Shown here piece after piece: positions 22,576 through 32,431 of a DNA stretch of 35,374 nucleotides; within the stretch, counting starts at the first letter, position 1; every line of letters begins with the position of its first letter. The translations under genes and the position numbers were made by a program. The stretch is taken from contig WQYC01000030.1 in NCBI GenBank assembly GCA_009781425.1, positions 1 through 35,374 of the forward strand. Direction: 5' to 3'. The notes beneath the pieces were generated by a model. That model was not told the origin of the DNA. It saw only the letters and a program-made list of their open reading frames with translations, and ran no database searches. This DNA is from Oscillospiraceae bacterium (GTDB taxonomy: Bacteria > Bacillota > Clostridia > Oscillospirales > Ruminococcaceae).

Positions 22576-22956
22576 GTGGCTTTTTACTTAGAAAAAAAGA
22601 AAACAAAATCGACACCTTATATATTAATTGACGAGGCGAAGAATTACATGAAGATTGATGGTGATTCTTTCCCTGAGTTTGCTGTGGAGTTTTACCGCGA
22701 GGTGAATGACTGGCTCGGCGATTATCTCGAAACGGATTTCAAGCTGTTCACGTTTGACTGCGCGCTCAAATATATTAACAGTTCTTCCACCAAAATCCTG
22801 TTTGATATACTTGCTCTTTTAGATGAAAATATCGCAGAAGATAAAAAAATAATAATAAACTGCTTCGTTGACAGCAACGACCACATGATGACTGAATTAT
22901 ACGAGGATATTCGTGACGAACTCGAAAATATTAAAATCAATTTGTTGAATACTTAA
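22576..22956 (+). CDS. SiaC-like partner-switch protein (DUF1987)
   Basis: 126 aa from a GTG at 22576, with GGAGGAG at good spacing. It shows the family core TPYILIDEAKNYMKIDGDSF, then PEFAVEFYREVNDWL and LKYINSSSTKILFDILALL. SiaC, when unphosphorylated, binds and activates the diguanylate cyclase SiaD. The phosphorylated residue of Pseudomonas SiaC (Thr68, recalled in LYLNTSS) aligns with Ser69 of the NSSS here, so the phospho-acceptor is probably a serine. A hairpin follows before the phosphatase gene. The assignment rests on the motif and on the flanking kinase, phosphatase and cyclase genes. Confidence 0.85.
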   Translation: MAFYLEKKKTKSTPYILIDEAKNYMKIDGDSFPEFAVEFYREVNDWLGDYLETDFKLFTFDCALKYINSSSTKILFDILALLDENIAEDKKIIINCFVDSNDHMMTELYEDIRDELENIKINLLNT

Positions 22957-22978
22957 TTATCATTTTAAATTTACGATA

Positions 22979-22999
22979 AGGGCGCGGCTTCCGCGCCCT
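22979..22999 (+). other. Intercistronic hairpin between siaC-like and siaA-like genes
   Basis: AGGGCGCGG and CCGCGCCCT form a 9-bp perfect stem with a CTT loop, without a T-run. It may stabilise the upstream mRNA or attenuate transcription so that kinase and SiaC exceed phosphatase and cyclase. Confidence 0.6.
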
Positions 23000-23025
23000 A
23001 AATACTACGCAAACAGGAGAATTAA

Positions 23026-24966
23026 ATGAAGCTTTCATCGAAACTCAAAAAACTTATTACCGACGTGATTTTAGCGGGACTGCTGACAGCGATGGTTCTG
23101 ACGGGTATGCTTTCCTATTTTAACTACAGATTTCAGGATATGATGTTTCAGCGGCCCGATTTGCTTCATCCGGACATATTTATTATAGGTATTGACGAGG
23201 TCGCGCTTGACGAATTCGGTAACCCGCTTCAGTGGAGCAGGGATTTAATGGCGGAGGCAATCGAAATCCTCAACAGCGGCGAATACGGACAGCCTGCGGT
23301 TATTGCATTAGACGTTCTGTACACGGGTGCGAGCATATTCCCCGAAGCAGACGCGCATTTGGCAAAAGCCGCACGTGACGGCGGCAACGTTGTCGTTGCG
23401 GCGAATGCTGTCGTGGGTGACAGGCGTATCGTTTCTGACGAGCTGAGGACAGTCCGCTCAATTACGGGTGTTGAAAGACCTTATCGCGAGCTTGCGGAGT
23501 CCGCAGTTTACGGAATCGCCAACGGCATAATTGACAGCGACGGAAGAATCAGAAGCACGCGGCTTTTTTACGAGCACGACGGAGCGGTCATTTATAGCTT
23601 CCCATATGAAATCTACAGAATGTATATGGGGATTGAGGAGGACGAGCCGTGGGTTGATTATTCCGAAAAATATATAACCTACAACGGTGAGCCCGGCTCA
23701 TATTTCTTCTTTTCATTTGCAGAAATTTTCGATGAATACTTCGAGCCCGATTACTTTGAGGACGGCATAGTTATGATAGGCGCGTATGCGCAGGGGCTGT
23801 TGGACGACTTCTATGTGCCTTTGTACTCCGAGCGTATGCACGGCGTTGAGGTTCACGCGAATATACTGCAAATGCTTCTTGACGAAAACTTCAAGGAATA
23901 CGCGCCTTTTTCTATAAATCTGATTATATTTTTGTTTATTCTGGCAGCGGCGTTCGTGCTGGCTTATTTCTTGGAAATCCGCTGGCTTCTCGCGGCTTAT
24001 GCCGGAATGATTGCGGCGTATCTCGGAGCGGCGTGGTTTACTTTCCAAAGCGGTTATATGCTTTCTCTCCTGTATCCTGTTTTTTCTGTGGTTGTGATTT
24101 ATATATTCCAGTTGATTTACGGCTATGTAAAAGAAATGATTGAACGGAAGAAAGCGCAGTTAATTGCAGAAAAGCATCAGATTCTCGTTGAAAGCATAAA
24201 CTATGCAAGCGTTATACAAAAAGGGCTGCTGCCTAAGGACAGCGCGTTTGAAGAAGCGTTCGCCGATTACTCGGTTATTTGGAATCCGCGCGATACCGTA
24301 GGCGGCGATATATACTGGCTGAAAAAGCTTGAAAAAGGGAGCGTGCTCTGCGTTTGCGACTGCACGGGGCACGGTGTCCCGGGGGCGTTGCTTACTGCTC
24401 TGGTAGTTTCCTCGCTTGAGGAAATTGTAAACGAAGAGAACTGCGGCGACCCCGCTTCGATTATATTTCAGCTTGACAAGAAGCTTAATCAGATTTTCGA
24501 GGCTGAAATACAGGAGAAAACAAGCAAGCGCGAGCTTCATATCAAGAACGGCTGTGACCTTGCTGTTCTGTTTACTGATAACGCGGGTAATGTTTCGATT
24601 GCCTCCGGAAACTTCAATATATTTATCTGCGACGGGAAGGAAGTCACACGCGTTAAGGGTCAGCGGATTTACGTCGGTGAGGGTAAAATAAAAGACAGCG
24701 AAGCCGTAAAGGTAACGTCAATCCCTGCGAATCCCGATAATAAATTTTATATTTCTTCGGACGGAATGTACGACCAGGTCGGCGGAACACACGGGCACTC
24801 GTTCGGATATAATATATTTAAGAAGCTGATTTTGGAGAATCACGGAGAAAGTCAGAAGTCAATATCCGAAAAGGTTTGGACAACGTTTGAGGAATATCGC
24901 GGGAATCAGGCGCGGTTAGACGACTTTGAATTAGTTTCCTTCAGAACGTGTATCATAGACAAATAA
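23026..24966 (+). CDS. CHASE2-domain PP2C/SpoIIE-type phosphatase (SiaA-like)
   Basis: The 646-aa protein starts at an ATG after CAGGAG. A membrane helix (11-32) precedes an extracellular CHASE2 sensor (about 33-285; FQDMMFQRPDLLHPDIFIIG, then DEVALDE), then three hydrophobic helices (about 292-370), a coiled linker and a PPM phosphatase domain (about 405-640) with DYSVIWNPRDTVGGDIYWL, DCTGHGVPGAL (near 444) and SSDGMYDQVGG. It should dephosphorylate the SiaC-like protein when its outside sensor is triggered. In the Pseudomonas model SiaA uses a different periplasmic sensor plus HAMP, so CHASE2 here is a domain exchange. Confidence 0.85.
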   Translation: MKLSSKLKKLITDVILAGLLTAMVLTGMLSYFNYRFQDMMFQRPDLLHPDIFIIGIDEVALDEFGNPLQWSRDLMAEAIEILNSGEYGQPAVIALDVLYTGASIFPEADAHLAKAARDGGNVVVAANAVVGDRRIVSDELRTVRSITGVERPYRELAESAVYGIANGIIDSDGRIRSTRLFYEHDGAVIYSFPYEIYRMYMGIEEDEPWVDYSEKYITYNGEPGSYFFFSFAEIFDEYFEPDYFEDGIVMIGAYAQGLLDDFYVPLYSERMHGVEVHANILQMLLDENFKEYAPFSINLIIFLFILAAAFVLAYFLEIRWLLAAYAGMIAAYLGAAWFTFQSGYMLSLLYPVFSVVVIYIFQLIYGYVKEMIERKKAQLIAEKHQILVESINYASVIQKGLLPKDSAFEEAFADYSVIWNPRDTVGGDIYWLKKLEKGSVLCVCDCTGHGVPGALLTALVVSSLEEIVNEENCGDPASIIFQLDKKLNQIFEAEIQEKTSKRELHIKNGCDLAVLFTDNAGNVSIASGNFNIFICDGKEVTRVKGQRIYVGEGKIKDSEAVKVTSIPANPDNKFYISSDGMYDQVGGTHGHSFGYNIFKKLILENHGESQKSISEKVWTTFEEYRGNQARLDDFELVSFRTCIIDK

Positions 24967-24978
24967 GAGGTAATATTA

Positions 24979-25698
24979 ATGGATTTATTCGCGGAAGAGC
25001 AAAAAATATATGACGATGCGCTGGCGCTTTTAGAGGAAGCAGACAGCGGCTCGGCGGTTGAGCTCGGCAAGTTCAAAGAACTGACGAAAAACTACGGCAG
25101 ACTGCTGAAGCATATCCGCAGAACCATGCGCCTGTCCGATAAAGCTACGGGCGGCTTGCATAAAGACAAGATGGAGCTTGCCGACAAGGTTTATTATGAT
25201 ACCTTGACGGGTATTTACAACAGGCGGTTCATGGAAGAAGCCCTGATAAGGGAAATCAAAAATCTTTCGCGCAGTGAAAGCGTGCTTAGTGTGTTGATTT
25301 TAGACGTGGATTTCTTCAAAAAATATAACGACACCTACGGTCACGGGCAGGGCGATGAATGTCTTAGGATTGTAGCGGAAACGCTCGCCGGCTGTGTGAT
25401 GAGGGAGGGTGACTTCGCGGCGCGGTACGGCGGCGAGGAATTTGTCATTATATTGCCCTACACAGACGAAAAAGGTGCAAACGCCGCCGCCGAAAGAGTT
25501 CTCGAAGCTGTAAGAAGCTGCAATATACCTCACGAGAAAAACCCACCCGGTTATGTTACGGTTTCAATCGGAGTGACAACGGTGGTAACCAAACACACGC
25601 ATAAGTGGGAGGACTACATTGAATGTGCGGACAAAGCACTCTATATGTCCAAGCAAAACGGACGCGACAGGTCGACTTTTTTGGAATTCGATTTATAA
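24979..25698 (+). CDS. Diguanylate cyclase (SiaD-like, GGDEF)
   Basis: A 239-aa soluble protein with a helical/coiled N-terminus (1-75) and a GGDEF domain carrying the active GGEEF (151-155), the metal-binding DVDFFKKYNDTYGHGQGD, and an intact inhibitory I-site R142-x-x-D145 five residues before the active loop. It makes cyclic di-GMP and is feedback-inhibited. The ATG follows AAGAGG, 12 nt after the phosphatase stop. In Pseudomonas, SiaD needs SiaC binding through its N-terminal coil; the coil here fits this model. It is last in the operon, followed by a terminator. Confidence 0.92.
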   Translation: MDLFAEEQKIYDDALALLEEADSGSAVELGKFKELTKNYGRLLKHIRRTMRLSDKATGGLHKDKMELADKVYYDTLTGIYNRRFMEEALIREIKNLSRSESVLSVLILDVDFFKKYNDTYGHGQGDECLRIVAETLAGCVMREGDFAARYGGEEFVIILPYTDEKGANAAAERVLEAVRSCNIPHEKNPPGYVTVSIGVTTVVTKHTHKWEDYIECADKALYMSKQNGRDRSTFLEFDL

Positions 25699-25704
25699 AA
25701 AATA

Positions 25705-25735
25705 AAACCCGCTTTTCAAGCGGGTTTATAATTTT
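25705..25735. terminator. Bidirectional terminator after the Sia-like operon
   Basis: AAACCCGCTT and AAGCGGGTTT form a 10-bp stem with a TTC loop. The minus strand gives TTTTATTTTTT after the stem, the plus strand TATAATTTTC. It serves the cyclase gene and the convergent DUF6273 gene. Confidence 0.85.
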
Positions 25736-25748
25736 CATTTTTTTTAGT

Positions 25749-26726
25749 TTAAAGTGTTATCCACATAGCAGGACGAACGCTGAGGAATCTGCTGTAGCAG
25801 TAGTAGCCGTCGATGTACAGAATACCGTCGTCGAAGACGAACGCGGCGTTAATATTATTTTCGCCGGGCGAGCGCAGCCACCACCAGTTGCCGGAATCCT
25901 CGCTGTTATAATCGTCGTCGATATGGCGGGTGATTCTGTCCGCGTTGTATTCGTCGGAAATGAACCAGTTGTTTTCTTTCGGTCTGCTCGCTAACTGCCC
26001 GCTGTCGCCGAAGTATTTCAGCACTTCGTCTATGCTTAGCAGAAAGATTTTATCGGTTGTATTGTTTCCGCCAGATGTCTCATACCACGGGTTGCTGCTG
26101 TTTACTACCTGTGTGTCTGCGATTTTCGCTCTGTTGGCGGCGGTGAAGCTGTTGAAAAACTCGCCGTTCAGATACGCGCGCATACTGCTGTTTTCCCAGG
26201 TAACGTCAACCCAGTCATTGTGATAAGCTCTGTTCTCAATTAGCTCGTTTGTGATGATTAAAGCTTTTCCGTCTCTGACCTCAAGCACCTGCCAGTTATA
26301 GCCGCCGAATTGAATTATATCCTGCGCTTTTATGCTCGGAGCAGGGACAGGCGTGTCTGTAATGACGAGCGTTTCGGGGGTTGCGGGCTGTCCCGCAGTG
26401 TCGTTCAGCACGGGAATAATAACAGGCTCAGTGTTTGCATTATTTACCGGAACTGCAATATCCTCGGGAGCTTCAGCAGGCTCGGGAATTACAGGCGGCT
26501 CTGAATTTATTACAGGTTCGGGGATTATTTCAGGTTCGGGCGTAAACACAGGCTCGCGCCCCTCAATCACTTCGTTCGCTTCTACCGGTGGGAGGTCTTC
26601 CTTTTCCGGTAAGTCACCGCCGCCGGAAAAAGCGAAGACAGCAACAGCGATTACGCCGACGAGCGTAACCGTTGAAACGAGAATCACAGCGAGAGGCTTG
26701 GTTTTCATTAATTCTATTATGTTCAT
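25749..26726 (-). CDS. Membrane-anchored DUF6273 protein (325 aa)
   Basis: The ATG at 26726 (9 nt after GGAG) is preferred over an in-frame TTG at 26732. A short cytosolic tail and one membrane helix (about 13-34) are followed by a Pro/Glu/Val-rich spacer (about 40-110, with many PEP and EPV pairs) and a C-terminal DUF6273 domain (about 130-325), including IQFGGYNWQVLEVRDGKALI, WENSSMRAYLNGEFF, FLLSIDEV and WWLRSPG. DUF6273 is common in surface proteins of gut Firmicutes; its function is unknown, and a lectin-like or FGE-like fold has been suggested. It should display the domain outside the cell. It has its own promoter and shares a terminator with the cyclase gene. Confidence 0.85.
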   Translation of the reverse strand: MNIIELMKTKPLAVILVSTVTLVGVIAVAVFAFSGGGDLPEKEDLPPVEANEVIEGREPVFTPEPEIIPEPVINSEPPVIPEPAEAPEDIAVPVNNANTEPVIIPVLNDTAGQPATPETLVITDTPVPAPSIKAQDIIQFGGYNWQVLEVRDGKALIITNELIENRAYHNDWVDVTWENSSMRAYLNGEFFNSFTAANRAKIADTQVVNSSNPWYETSGGNNTTDKIFLLSIDEVLKYFGDSGQLASRPKENNWFISDEYNADRITRHIDDDYNSEDSGNWWWLRSPGENNINAAFVFDDGILYIDGYYCYSRFLSVRPAMWITL

Positions 26727-26781
26727 ATTCAATTTCTCCTTAAAGAAAAGCTTAAATTAAAGATAGTTACAACTACTCTAC

Positions 26782-26811
26782 ATTATATCACATATAAGAA
26801 ATAAATGTCAA
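26782..26811 (-). promoter_or_regulatory. Promoter of the DUF6273 gene
   Basis: TTGACA (26811-26806), 18-nt spacer, TATAAT (26787-26782) on the minus strand, 55 nt before the ATG. Confidence 0.8.
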
Positions 26812-26828
26812 TATAAAAAACAAAAATA

Positions 26829-28370
26829 TTATAACGAAACGACTGTATCATTTAATTTATAAGCCATTCGGACAGTGAAGGTAAACTTCGCACCCCTTCC
26901 CGAATCAGATTCCACCCATATATCGCCGCCCATCGCCTGAACAATCTGCTTGGAAATATTAAGCCCCAGCCCTGTCCCGCCGTATGTACGCGTTGTGCTC
27001 AAATCCGCCTGTTCAAAAGCGTCAAACAGCTTTTCCTGCTGCTCGGGAGGGATTCCGATACCGTTATCCGTCACTTCGATACGCAGTTCGCAATCCTTTT
27101 CAGTTTTTTCCGATAACAATACTTCTAATCGGATTTGACCGCCTTCGTCCGTGAACTTAATCGCGTTGGATAATAAGTTAGTTATCACCTGCGTCAGCCG
27201 CTGGTCGTCACCAATAACAACAGCAGGTATTTTTTCATCTGTATTAACAATTATAGTTTGCTGTTTCTCATCTGCGCTTACTTTAGTTACCGCGAATATT
27301 TTATCAATAATGCTTTTGAAATCAAATTCAATGTTTGAAAGCTCCAGCTTACCCGATTCAATTTTAGCTATGTCTAATATATTATTTATGATTCCGAGCA
27401 AGTGCGTAGAAGCTTCTTCTATCTGCTTAAAAGCAAAGCTCTTTTTCTCTGCGTCGGTAGTTCTGTTTCCGATGGTGGTCATTCCTATAATCGCATTCAT
27501 AGGCGTGCGGATTTCATGGCTCATGTTCGCGAGAAACTCGCTTTTAGCTTTGCTTGCGGCTTGCGCTTCTTCTGTTTTCTTAACAAGCTCGGTTATATCG
27601 ACTGCGTTTTGCAAATGAACCCGTCTGCCGTCATACCAGTTTATATAGCAGTCCGAATGACGTACATGAACATCTAAGGCGGGGATATACTCGTTCCAAA
27701 CGATAGTGGAATCCGGGTTTTTGTCAAGCTCATAGCAAGGGCAGAATTCACACCGCGATTTCGCGTTTCTGAATATTTCATAGCAATACTTCCCGATTGC
27801 TTCGTCGCCTGCAATCTCGAAGCCGTTCTTCATGTGCTGGTTAATGAAAAGCAGCTCGCCCGTATCAGGATTAGTGACATAAATATTTGTATCGATACTG
27901 TTCAGCACGCTTATCATTGCATTGAGCGTGTTGTTCTTCATCATGTTGGCTTCGTTTATTTCATCTAACAGCCTCTTTTTTTCGTCCGCTTCGATAATTT
28001 TAATTTGATTGTTTACCCGCATTTTAACGATTGCATTATGGAAAGGCTTGGTTATATAATCCGCCGCACCCAAGGTAAGAGCCTTTGCCTCGGATTCGGT
28101 GTTATTAAGACCGGTAATGAAAATCACAGGAATATCACGGGTTTTTTCAGAGCCTTTTAACGCTGTAATTACATCAAAGCCGTCCATATTAGGCATAAGA
28201 ATGTCAAGCAAAACAACGTCAGGTATATCCCTTTCCGCTGTTTCAACAGCTTTACTGCTGTCTATCACAGCACAAACGGTATACGTCTCTTCTAAAATCT
28301 CCGTCAATGCGAGTATGTTGTTCGGTTCGTCGTCAATGATTAATACGCTGTATTTATTTACTTTATTCAT
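26829..28370 (-). CDS. Response regulator-linked PAS histidine kinase (513 aa)
   Basis: Order: REC domain (1-125, Asp56 in LLDILMP, Lys in TKPF), a PAS sensor (about 150-265) with the Cys cluster [11 protein letters not shown], HisKA with phospho-His285 ([16 protein letters not shown]), and a HATPase domain with N and G boxes ([12 protein letters not shown]). It is a cytosolic kinase with an N-terminal receiver, so it can be controlled by phosphotransfer from another kinase. Its ATG is 2 nt after the TGA of the large hybrid kinase, so the two are translationally coupled and should act together. No DNA-binding output domain is present; the output is unknown. Confidence 0.9.
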   Translation of the reverse strand: MNKVNKYSVLIIDDEPNNILALTEILEETYTVCAVIDSSKAVETAERDIPDVVLLDILMPNMDGFDVITALKGSEKTRDIPVIFITGLNNTESEAKALTLGAADYITKPFHNAIVKMRVNNQIKIIEADEKKRLLDEINEANMMKNNTLNAMISVLNSIDTNIYVTNPDTGELLFINQHMKNGFEIAGDEAIGKYCYEIFRNAKSRCEFCPCYELDKNPDSTIVWNEYIPALDVHVRHSDCYINWYDGRRVHLQNAVDITELVKKTEEAQAASKAKSEFLANMSHEIRTPMNAIIGMTTIGNRTTDAEKKSFAFKQIEEASTHLLGIINNILDIAKIESGKLELSNIEFDFKSIIDKIFAVTKVSADEKQQTIIVNTDEKIPAVVIGDDQRLTQVITNLLSNAIKFTDEGGQIRLEVLLSEKTEKDCELRIEVTDNGIGIPPEQQEKLFDAFEQADLSTTRTYGGTGLGLNISKQIVQAMGGDIWVESDSGRGAKFTFTVRMAYKLNDTVVSL

Positions 28371-28372
28371 GC

Positions 28373-31300
28373 TCAGATACCTAATTCCTTTCTCAAGTTT
28401 TCAAGTGACGTAAGTGCTTCCCAAAATCTGTAGCCTTCTATGTTGATTATCAGCTCATCTGTTTTTGGTATGCCATACAGCTTGTTAACAAAATTTAAGC
28501 ATTTGGTGTTGTTGGCTTTCAGCAGAGGTTCTAATTCTTCAAACAATTCAAGCATTTGCTCTTTGTCAAGAGGAGCTGCGTTATTTTTCATTTCGTCCAG
28601 TTCCTTCAAGAGCGGAGCTAAATCTTCAAGGATTGATTTCAGCTCTGCTTTGAGGATTTGCATTTCTTCGCTGTTGAGAGCCGGCAGAGTTTTATCGTTT
28701 ATAATCGAAGCCTCCACCTTAGCCGCTACCGCCTGAAGCCGCTTCCACCCGATTTGACCTGCATTACTTTTCAGTGTATGCACTAATCTGTGCAACAATT
28801 TTATGTCACCGACGCTCACAGCGGAAATAATTTCATCATACGTAGTTTGATTATTTTTCACAAAGTTTAGCTTCATTGCCTTTTGAGTTTTGCTTTCCTC
28901 GGCGGCTTGACGATGCTTGTCGATAGCGGTATAGCTTTCAACAGGAATATATTTCGCTAAGCACCTCCACAAGTCCTGCGTGGTGAAGGGCTTCCCTACC
29001 GTGTCGAACATTCCGCTTGTTTTGTATAATTCCATGTCGTTTGACATTATATTTGCGGTTAAAGCTATGATAGGCGTTTTAACACCGAGCTCCACGATTC
29101 TTGCCGAAGCGTCTAACCCGTCCATGACAGGCATATGAATATCCATGAAAATCAAGTCGAACATTTTTTCATTGTTTTTTACGCGCTTCGATACAATGTC
29201 CACAGCTTCCTTGCCGTTATGCGCCACAACGGTTTTTAATCCTACCCGCCCTAAGTGGTCGCAGATAACCTGCTGATTTAAGCTGTTATCTTCGCAAATC
29301 AGCACTTCGCCTTTGAAATTAGGTCTTTCAAACTCGTTAAGTACAATTTTTTCGTGAGGTATATCAGCTTCGTCAATTAAATCAAATTTTAATTCAAAGT
29401 TGAATTTACTGCCGACGCCGGGCGTGCTTTCAACATTGAGCGTGCCGCCCATAAGCTCGATAATATTCTTCGCTATCGTAAGCCCCAAGCCCGTACCGCC
29501 GAACCTGCGCGTTATGCTGTCCTCCGCCTGCGTAAACGGATTGAATATCTTTTCAATCTGCTCGGGAGTCATGCCTATTCCGCTGTCTTTAACCTCAAAT
29601 TGAACAGTTACGCTGTCTTCCGTTGAGCCGGAAACAGACGCTAAAAACTTTACCGTGCCGGAATTCGTAAACTTAACGGCATTAGACAGAAGGTTCATGA
29701 TAATCTGCCGCAGTCTCACCGGGTCGCCGAGCAGCTTCTTCCCGATAGACGGCTCCGCATAGCAATAGAACATGATTCCTTTTTCCGTGAGCTTAGGCAT
29801 GATTGCCGCTTGACAATACGAAAAAATATTAGGCAAATCAAAAGGAATATGCTCAAATTCAATATTACCTGATTCGATTTTGGAAATATCAAGTATATCG
29901 TTAATAATTTTAAGCAGCCATTCCGCGCTGTCCTGAATATTGACAAGATATGTTCTTGTCATTTCGGGGATATTGTCATTCTGTGCGAGCTCGGAGAAGC
30001 CGATAATACTGTTCATCGGCGTTCTGATTTCATGGCTCATATTGGCTAAGAAGACAGTTTTTGAACGGTTCGCGCTTTGAGCGGCTTCTTCCATAGCCTT
30101 GCGCTTGGTAATATCGCGGGCTATTCCCATAAGCCCCGTCACTTCACCGTGCTGCTTCAGCGGGACTTTAATTGTTTCAAACATTCGTAAGCGTCCGTCA
30201 AAGGCGGGCACATACTCCTCCGCCACGAATATTTTATTCTCTTTCATAGCTTCGCTGTCGGCAATCTTGTAGCCGTCTGCTAATTGAGACGGGATTTTAA
30301 GCCCGGTAATATCGTCTTTTCCGATAATATTATCTTCTGTAAGACCGAAAAACTCAAGCATACTTTTATTGCAGCGCGTATAGTTTAAATCGGTGTCCTT
30401 ACAGAATATAATGTCGGGAATCGAATCAAATATCGTTTGAAGCATGGCGCGCTCGTTCTCTAAATTAATTTGAAGCTTCTTTGCTTCCATGTTTATTTTA
30501 GCAAGCTCTGCCTCGTGCTCACGGATTTCCGTCACGTCATGAACATAAGCGGCAATAGCAAAGGTGTCCTCATACGGGATTCTTCTAAATTCCATATCAA
30601 GGTATCTTGGTTTTCCGTGCAGGTTTATCACTGTGCTGATTGCGTTCATGCCTTCTTCTGCAGTTATTTTGAGCCTTTCAATCAAGGGCACGGTGCGGCG
30701 TCCGTCCGGCTGAAATTCGGGGAGAAATACCGCCATACGCTGTGTAAAGCTTTCTAAAAGCTCATCTTTTGATTCACAACGCATGAATTTTAAGGACGCG
30801 GGATTGCAGTCAACTATATTAAATGTATCGTCGAAAAGTATATTTATATGCGGATTTGATTCAAACATTGCAGAAATAGTGGAATAAACCCTCTCTATCA
30901 AATGCAACATACGCTTATGCTCTCTTAAATCTCTTGTGTAGCCTATGACTATATCGTCATCGTCATATTTTGCACGAACAAGCGTAATTTCCGCAGGGAA
31001 CGGAGTTCCGTCCGCAGGTATCTGATGCGTCCATTCAAAAATAATATGACCTTGGTCAAAGGCTTTTGTTACCATTTCTTTGGCTTTTTCTTCCGAACGC
31101 CTCCCGTCCGGCTGAAATTCAGGAGAGCAGGATTTCATGAAATTGTCGATATATTCCCGCTTATTGTTGAAGCCATACAGCTTTACAGCCGCTTCGTTAC
31201 AGTCGATTGTCTCGATGTCCCTGTTAAATATCTGGGCACACAGCGGCGACGTATCGAGCATAAGCATTGTACGTTTATTCGCTTTATTCAAGCGTTCTTC

Positions 31301-32209
31301 AATAGCTTTTGAAATATATCGTGCAAGAATTACGCAAACAACAAGCACGAGCAGAGTAATCAACAATCCGCTTCCGCTGAAAATTAAGTTTTTCCGCACG
31401 TCTTCAGCCGTGTAATATCCAATGGCAACCATTCCCACGACTTCATCATCGACGCCGTACAGCGGGATATACGTTACAAGGATATTCTCGCCGAAAAGCT
31501 CTATTCTTCCCGAGAAGCGTTCGCCGCCGAGCACTATTCCGCTAATATCTTCGTCTGCTATCGTATTTAAAATATATGCTCCGTCTGCGTCCTTCAAAGT
31601 TGTCGATATTCGTTTATCGTTTAAGAAAAACGTTATTTCACAGCCTGTCGTTTCTTTCAGTTTATAAACAATGCCTTGTGAATCTAATCTGAACCCTAAG
31701 GATATTGCGCCGATGATTTCCCCATCAGTGTCATAAATAGGCGCGCCCGACATCGCCCCGAGAGGTATGGTGACGCCCGGAATGATATGCGTTATGGTTT
31801 CCCCTTGGAGGGCGGGTTTTATGTGCGGAAGCTCGAAAAGGCTGTCGCCGTATCTGTCGGGTTCGTGCACTCTCGACATTACAATGCCGTTTTTGTCAAC
31901 AATTGTGCAAAAATCAATCCGCGCCATATCGTTCAGCGAGTTTGAAATTTGTGCAATTCTTTCGCGGTCGTTATTTAAGATTGCTTCAGTCAAGCCAAAA
32001 TGTTCTCCCATTGCTATTGCTACTAAATTTGACTTTTCAGATAAATCCTTGATTTCATTTTCAACTATTCTTATGGCTGTATCGATTTCTCTGTGCATAG
32101 TATTGCGCAGTTCTCTGTTGTAAAGCAAAATAGACGAAACGAACACAGCAACACAGCAAATAATCGTCAGCGTTATCATAGAAAGAAAGATTCTTCTTTT
32201 AGTGTTCAT
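28373..32209 (-). CDS. Membrane hybrid histidine kinase with Cache, PAS, REC and HPt domains (1278 aa)
   Basis: Order: membrane helix (about 8-30), an extracellular Cache-type sensor (about 35-265), a second helix (276-298), three PAS-like domains (about 310-430, 440-560, 590-700), HisKA with His726, HATPase (about 770-930, [12 protein letters not shown]), REC with Asp1023 ([11 protein letters not shown]), and an HPt domain with His1144 ([13 protein letters not shown]). All phosphorelay residues needed for a His-Asp-His relay are visible, so signal can pass to the REC domain of the downstream kinase. Two PAS repeats share the motif PEFQPDGRR. The start is an ATG at 32209 with AGGGG about 12 nt upstream. 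Confidence 0.92.
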   Translation of the reverse strand: MNTKRRIFLSMITLTIICCVAVFVSSILLYNRELRNTMHREIDTAIRIVENEIKDLSEKSNLVAIAMGEHFGLTEAILNNDRERIAQISNSLNDMARIDFCTIVDKNGIVMSRVHEPDRYGDSLFELPHIKPALQGETITHIIPGVTIPLGAMSGAPIYDTDGEIIGAISLGFRLDSQGIVYKLKETTGCEITFFLNDKRISTTLKDADGAYILNTIADEDISGIVLGGERFSGRIELFGENILVTYIPLYGVDDEVVGMVAIGYYTAEDVRKNLIFSGSGLLITLLVLVVCVILARYISKAIEERLNKANKRTMLMLDTSPLCAQIFNRDIETIDCNEAAVKLYGFNNKREYIDNFMKSCSPEFQPDGRRSEEKAKEMVTKAFDQGHIIFEWTHQIPADGTPFPAEITLVRAKYDDDDIVIGYTRDLREHKRMLHLIERVYSTISAMFESNPHINILFDDTFNIVDCNPASLKFMRCESKDELLESFTQRMAVFLPEFQPDGRRTVPLIERLKITAEEGMNAISTVINLHGKPRYLDMEFRRIPYEDTFAIAAYVHDVTEIREHEAELAKINMEAKKLQINLENERAMLQTIFDSIPDIIFCKDTDLNYTRCNKSMLEFFGLTEDNIIGKDDITGLKIPSQLADGYKIADSEAMKENKIFVAEEYVPAFDGRLRMFETIKVPLKQHGEVTGLMGIARDITKRKAMEEAAQSANRSKTVFLANMSHEIRTPMNSIIGFSELAQNDNIPEMTRTYLVNIQDSAEWLLKIINDILDISKIESGNIEFEHIPFDLPNIFSYCQAAIMPKLTEKGIMFYCYAEPSIGKKLLGDPVRLRQIIMNLLSNAVKFTNSGTVKFLASVSGSTEDSVTVQFEVKDSGIGMTPEQIEKIFNPFTQAEDSITRRFGGTGLGLTIAKNIIELMGGTLNVESTPGVGSKFNFELKFDLIDEADIPHEKIVLNEFERPNFKGEVLICEDNSLNQQVICDHLGRVGLKTVVAHNGKEAVDIVSKRVKNNEKMFDLIFMDIHMPVMDGLDASARIVELGVKTPIIALTANIMSNDMELYKTSGMFDTVGKPFTTQDLWRCLAKYIPVESYTAIDKHRQAAEESKTQKAMKLNFVKNNQTTYDEIISAVSVGDIKLLHRLVHTLKSNAGQIGWKRLQAVAAKVEASIINDKTLPALNSEEMQILKAELKSILEDLAPLLKELDEMKNNAAPLDKEQMLELFEELEPLLKANNTKCLNFVNKLYGIPKTDELIINIEGYRFWEALTSLENLRKELGI

Positions 32210-32242
32210 AATATGTAAACCCCTATAAATGTATATTATATA

Positions 32243-32271
32243 ATTGTACTACGCCGGGACGAGAAAGTCAA
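32243..32271 (-). promoter_or_regulatory. Promoter of the hybrid-kinase operon
   Basis: TTGACT (32271-32266), 17-nt spacer, TACAAT (32248-32243), 34 nt before the ATG, minus strand. Confidence 0.7.
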
Positions 32272-32328
32272 TAGTTTTTTCTTTCTTTAAAAGTATTTAA
32301 TAATTTTCAATTATTTTCAATTTAGGTA

Positions 32329-32357
32329 TTGACAAATTTTTCTAATATGTGTATAAT
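32329..32357 (+). promoter_or_regulatory. Consensus promoter of the Asp-repeat surface protein
   Basis: TTGACA (32329-32334), 17-nt spacer, TATAAT (32352-32357): perfect hexamers, 75 nt before the ATG at 32432. Divergent from the hybrid-kinase promoter. Confidence 0.85.
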
Positions 32358-32431
32358 GGTTATATATGGTATATTATGGGTAAATTGTAAATTATCCCGC
32401 TAAAAATATAAAAACTGTTGGAGGTTTTGAC

